A stretch of DNA of 7,754 nt from Pseudomonadota bacterium (GTDB taxonomy: Bacteria; Pseudomonadota; Gammaproteobacteria; GCA-001735895). How positions within the stretch are numbered: the first letter of the stretch is position 1; each line of letters opens with the position of its first letter. The position numbers and the translations under genes are program-made. The DNA lies in NCBI GenBank assembly GCA_022545625.1, contig JACZQS010000105.1:1-7754 (forward strand), in the 5' to 3' direction. The notes under the pieces are model-generated. The model had not been told where the DNA came from. It saw only the letters and a list, made by a program, of their open reading frames with translations, and made no database searches. Below are positions 6,644 through 7,754 of this stretch, in pieces.

Positions 6644-7754
6644 TGAGTGATCTATTTACTGCCGATAAAGCCTTTGCACCACTTGCAGATCGCATGCGAC
6701 CGCGCCAGATCGATCAGGTTGTTGGGCAATCCCATATACTCGGTGCTGGCAAACCCTTAAGCCAGGCAATTGAGTCCAACAAGCTCCACTCGATGTTGTT
6801 CTGGGGTCCACCGGGCACCGGCAAAACTACCATCGCCCGGCTCATTGCAGAGTATTCTGACGCCAGGTTTCTTACCATCTCTGCGGTTCTCTCCGGGGTT
6901 AAGGAGATACGTGAAGCGATTGAACTGGCCAGGCAACACCAGGGCAGAACCGTGCTGTTTGTCGACGAAGTGCACCGCTTTAACAAATCCCAGCAAGATG
7001 CCTTCCTGCCTTTTATCGAGGATGGCACATTATTATTCGTCGGTGCGACCACAGAAAATCCGTCTTTCGAATTAAATAACGCATTACTTTCGCGAACTCG
7101 TACCTATGTACTGAAACCCATATCCACCGATGATTTAGATAAAGTTTTACACCGCGCATTGGAGGATAAGCGGGATGGCCTGGGTAATCTTGGTCTATCG
7201 ATTGATGATGATGCCCGCCAGATGCTAGTCAATGCCGCTGATGGCGATGCACGACGCGCTTTGACTTTTCTCGAAATTGCAAGCGATCTGGTCGAGACTA
7301 AAAATATCGATTCCCGGCTGGTCGGCGAAGTAGTAGCACAGGGTTTGCGTCGTTTCGATAAGAAAGGGGATTTTTTGGCGTTCGAAGGCGTCATGCAGGA
7401 AACATTGCGAACCCGACCGATGCGAGTATGCGCGTATTGTTTGCTGTCCAATCATTGGCATTTTGTGCTGTGGCCAGAGAACGATGGCGACCTGCCGGCC
7501 TTTATGCAACAAATGACCAACACGCATGTAAAACGCTGGCAGGAACACCGTCACGAAACTGGATACGGACATCTTTACCAGGGACGCTACAATCGTTTCC
7601 GGTCCAAACGGCGTGTTGATCGTTACGTCCGCCTGCGACGCGGGGAAGTGGTCCACCTCGGTAAACGGATCGTGGTTGGCCCGCACCAGGTTGGCTACGT
7701 GAATCCCCTCGCCAATTCGCGGCGAGGTAAACAACGGCAGACACCCACAGGGGT
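6643..7754 (+). CDS. rarA: RarA (MgsA) AAA+ recombination factor, N-terminal ~243 residues, running in frame into a RAYT transposase fragment; open at right edge
   Basis: RarA is a clamp-loader-like AAA+ ATPase acting at stalled replication forks. From ATG 6643-6645 the sequence is canonical: MSDLFTADKAFAPLADRMRP, Walker A GPPGTGKT at 55-62, Walker B VLFVDEVHRF at 104-113, sensor-1 GATTENPSF at 134-142, LLSRTRTYVL with the likely arginine finger near 151, and sensor-2 GDARRAL at 201-207. Homology holds to RRFDKKGD (about 236-243, base 7371). RarA would normally continue for about 200 residues of helical lid and tetramerisation domain; instead the frame changes to transposase sequence without a stop and stays open to the edge. 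The core should bind ATP, but without the C-terminal domain tetramer assembly is doubtful. It may be a disrupted gene, an unusual fusion, or an assembly join. The start is 34 bases after lolA, without a clear Shine-Dalgarno. Confidence 0.8.
   Translation, partial: MSDLFTADKAFAPLADRMRPRQIDQVVGQSHILGAGKPLSQAIESNKLHSMLFWGPPGTGKTTIARLIAEYSDARFLTISAVLSGVKEIREAIELARQHQGRTVLFVDEVHRFNKSQQDAFLPFIEDGTLLFVGATTENPSFELNNALLSRTRTYVLKPISTDDLDKVLHRALEDKRDGLGNLGLSIDDDARQMLVNAADGDARRALTFLEIASDLVETKNIDSRLVGEVVAQGLRRFDKKGDFLAFEGVMQETLRTRPMRVCAYCLLSNHWHFVLWPENDGDLPAFMQQMTNTHVKRWQEHRHETGYGHLYQGRYNRFRSKRRVDRYVRLRRGEVVHLGKRIVVGPHQVGYVNPLANSRRGKQRQTPTG
7372..7610 (+). mobile_element. Internal fragment of a REP-associated tyrosine transposase (RAYT, Y1_Tnp family), fused to rarA and frameshifted
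   Basis: In the rarA frame the product continues FLAFEGVMQETL, then RPMRVCAYCLLSNHWHFVLW, LPAFMQQMTNTHVKRWQEHR and YGHLYQGRY, the mid-section of RAYT proteins, single-strand HUH transposases tied to REP palindromes. The metal-binding His-Trp-His is present (residues 271-273 of the joined frame). Roughly 40 N-terminal residues of a normal RAYT are missing. At 7591 the familial Lys-Ser-Phe-Pro-Val-Gln motif is encoded only after a one-base shift (TCG TTT CCG GTC CAA ACG at 7593-7610); the shifted frame stops at TGA 7617-7619. The later RYVERNP-type motif, expected to hold the catalytic Tyr, is not found. The piece is almost certainly inactive. No direct repeats or complete element ends are visible. 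Confidence 0.8.
7611..7754. other. Unassigned terminal segment, apparently GC-richer, with a hairpin; possible minus-strand coding
   Basis: These bases match neither RarA nor the C-terminal part of a RAYT in any frame and look GC-richer by eye than the rest of the window. On the minus strand one frame is open from the right edge and reads like a plausible soluble protein (for example GEGIHVANLVRANHDPF, then EVDHFPASQADVTIN), but I do not recognise a family and the same frame stays open antisense to the transposase, so coding is unproven. The plus-strand frame continuing from rarA is Arg-rich and looks non-native. The segment contains the inverted repeat listed separately. Confidence 0.3.
7707..7727. 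repeat. Perfect 7-bp inverted repeat (possible REP-like hairpin)
   Basis: CCTCGCC at 7707-7713 and GGCGAGG at 7721-7727 are exact reverse complements around a 7-base loop. GC-rich extragenic palindromes of this size are what RAYT transposases act on, and this one lies about 100 bases beyond a RAYT remnant. A single copy cannot establish it as a REP element, and no T-run follows that would make it a terminator. Confidence 0.35.

Noticed and set aside
6714..7075. Open frames on both strands overlapping the rarA AAA+ core
   Set aside because: rarA in its own frame shows every AAA+ motif in order; the others are low-complexity shadows.
7225..7734. Long minus-strand open frame covering the RAYT fragment and part of rarA
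   Set aside because: Over 7225-7610 it is antisense to clear RarA and RAYT homology, so it is a shadow there. Only the part beyond about 7611 could be real, and it is noted as unassigned.

Overview
The window looks like a chromosomal segment from a gammaproteobacterium of moderate GC content. The evidence is gene content and order: aat, trxB, then divergently ftsK-lolA-rarA, which matches the conserved serS-rarA-lolA-ftsK / trxB / aat neighbourhood of pseudomonads and relatives. I cannot name a genus from the sequence.

Layout: (1) Positions 3-191 hold the 3' end of a plus-strand gene, tentatively a radical-SAM protein with a SPASM-like tail. (2) After a 130-base convergent gap comes aat on the minus strand (N-end-rule leucyl/phenylalanyl transferase). 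(3) About 300 bases of AT-rich intergenic DNA with repeated TTGGTTA-type motifs follow. (4) Next is a minus-strand pair, trxB followed by a FemAB-like (DUF482/COG3146) acyltransferase gene, probably co-transcribed. (5) A 221-base divergent control region carries a candidate trxB promoter whose -10 sits between the arms of a perfect 10-bp inverted repeat. (6) On the plus strand come ftsK (DNA translocase), lolA (lipoprotein chaperone, 3 bases after ftsK) and rarA (AAA+ recombination factor), probably one operon. trxB, ftsK, lolA and aat look intact and canonical.

The anomaly is the right end. rarA is normal for about 243 codons, through the AAA+ core, and then changes without a stop or frame change into the middle of a REP-associated tyrosine transposase (RAYT, Y1 HUH family) that retains its His-Trp-His motif. 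The RAYT part loses frame at about 7591, and the last ~140 bases match neither gene; they look GC-richer and carry a perfect 7-bp hairpin. The rarA/RAYT join falls where both protein families encode a similar Lys-Lys-x-Gly-Asp-Phe stretch, so it could be microhomology recombination, a decayed insertion, or an assembly chimera at a contig end. I see no CRISPR array, tRNA, rRNA or complete novel system here. The rarA::RAYT junction and the trxB operator-like repeat are the items most worth checking.
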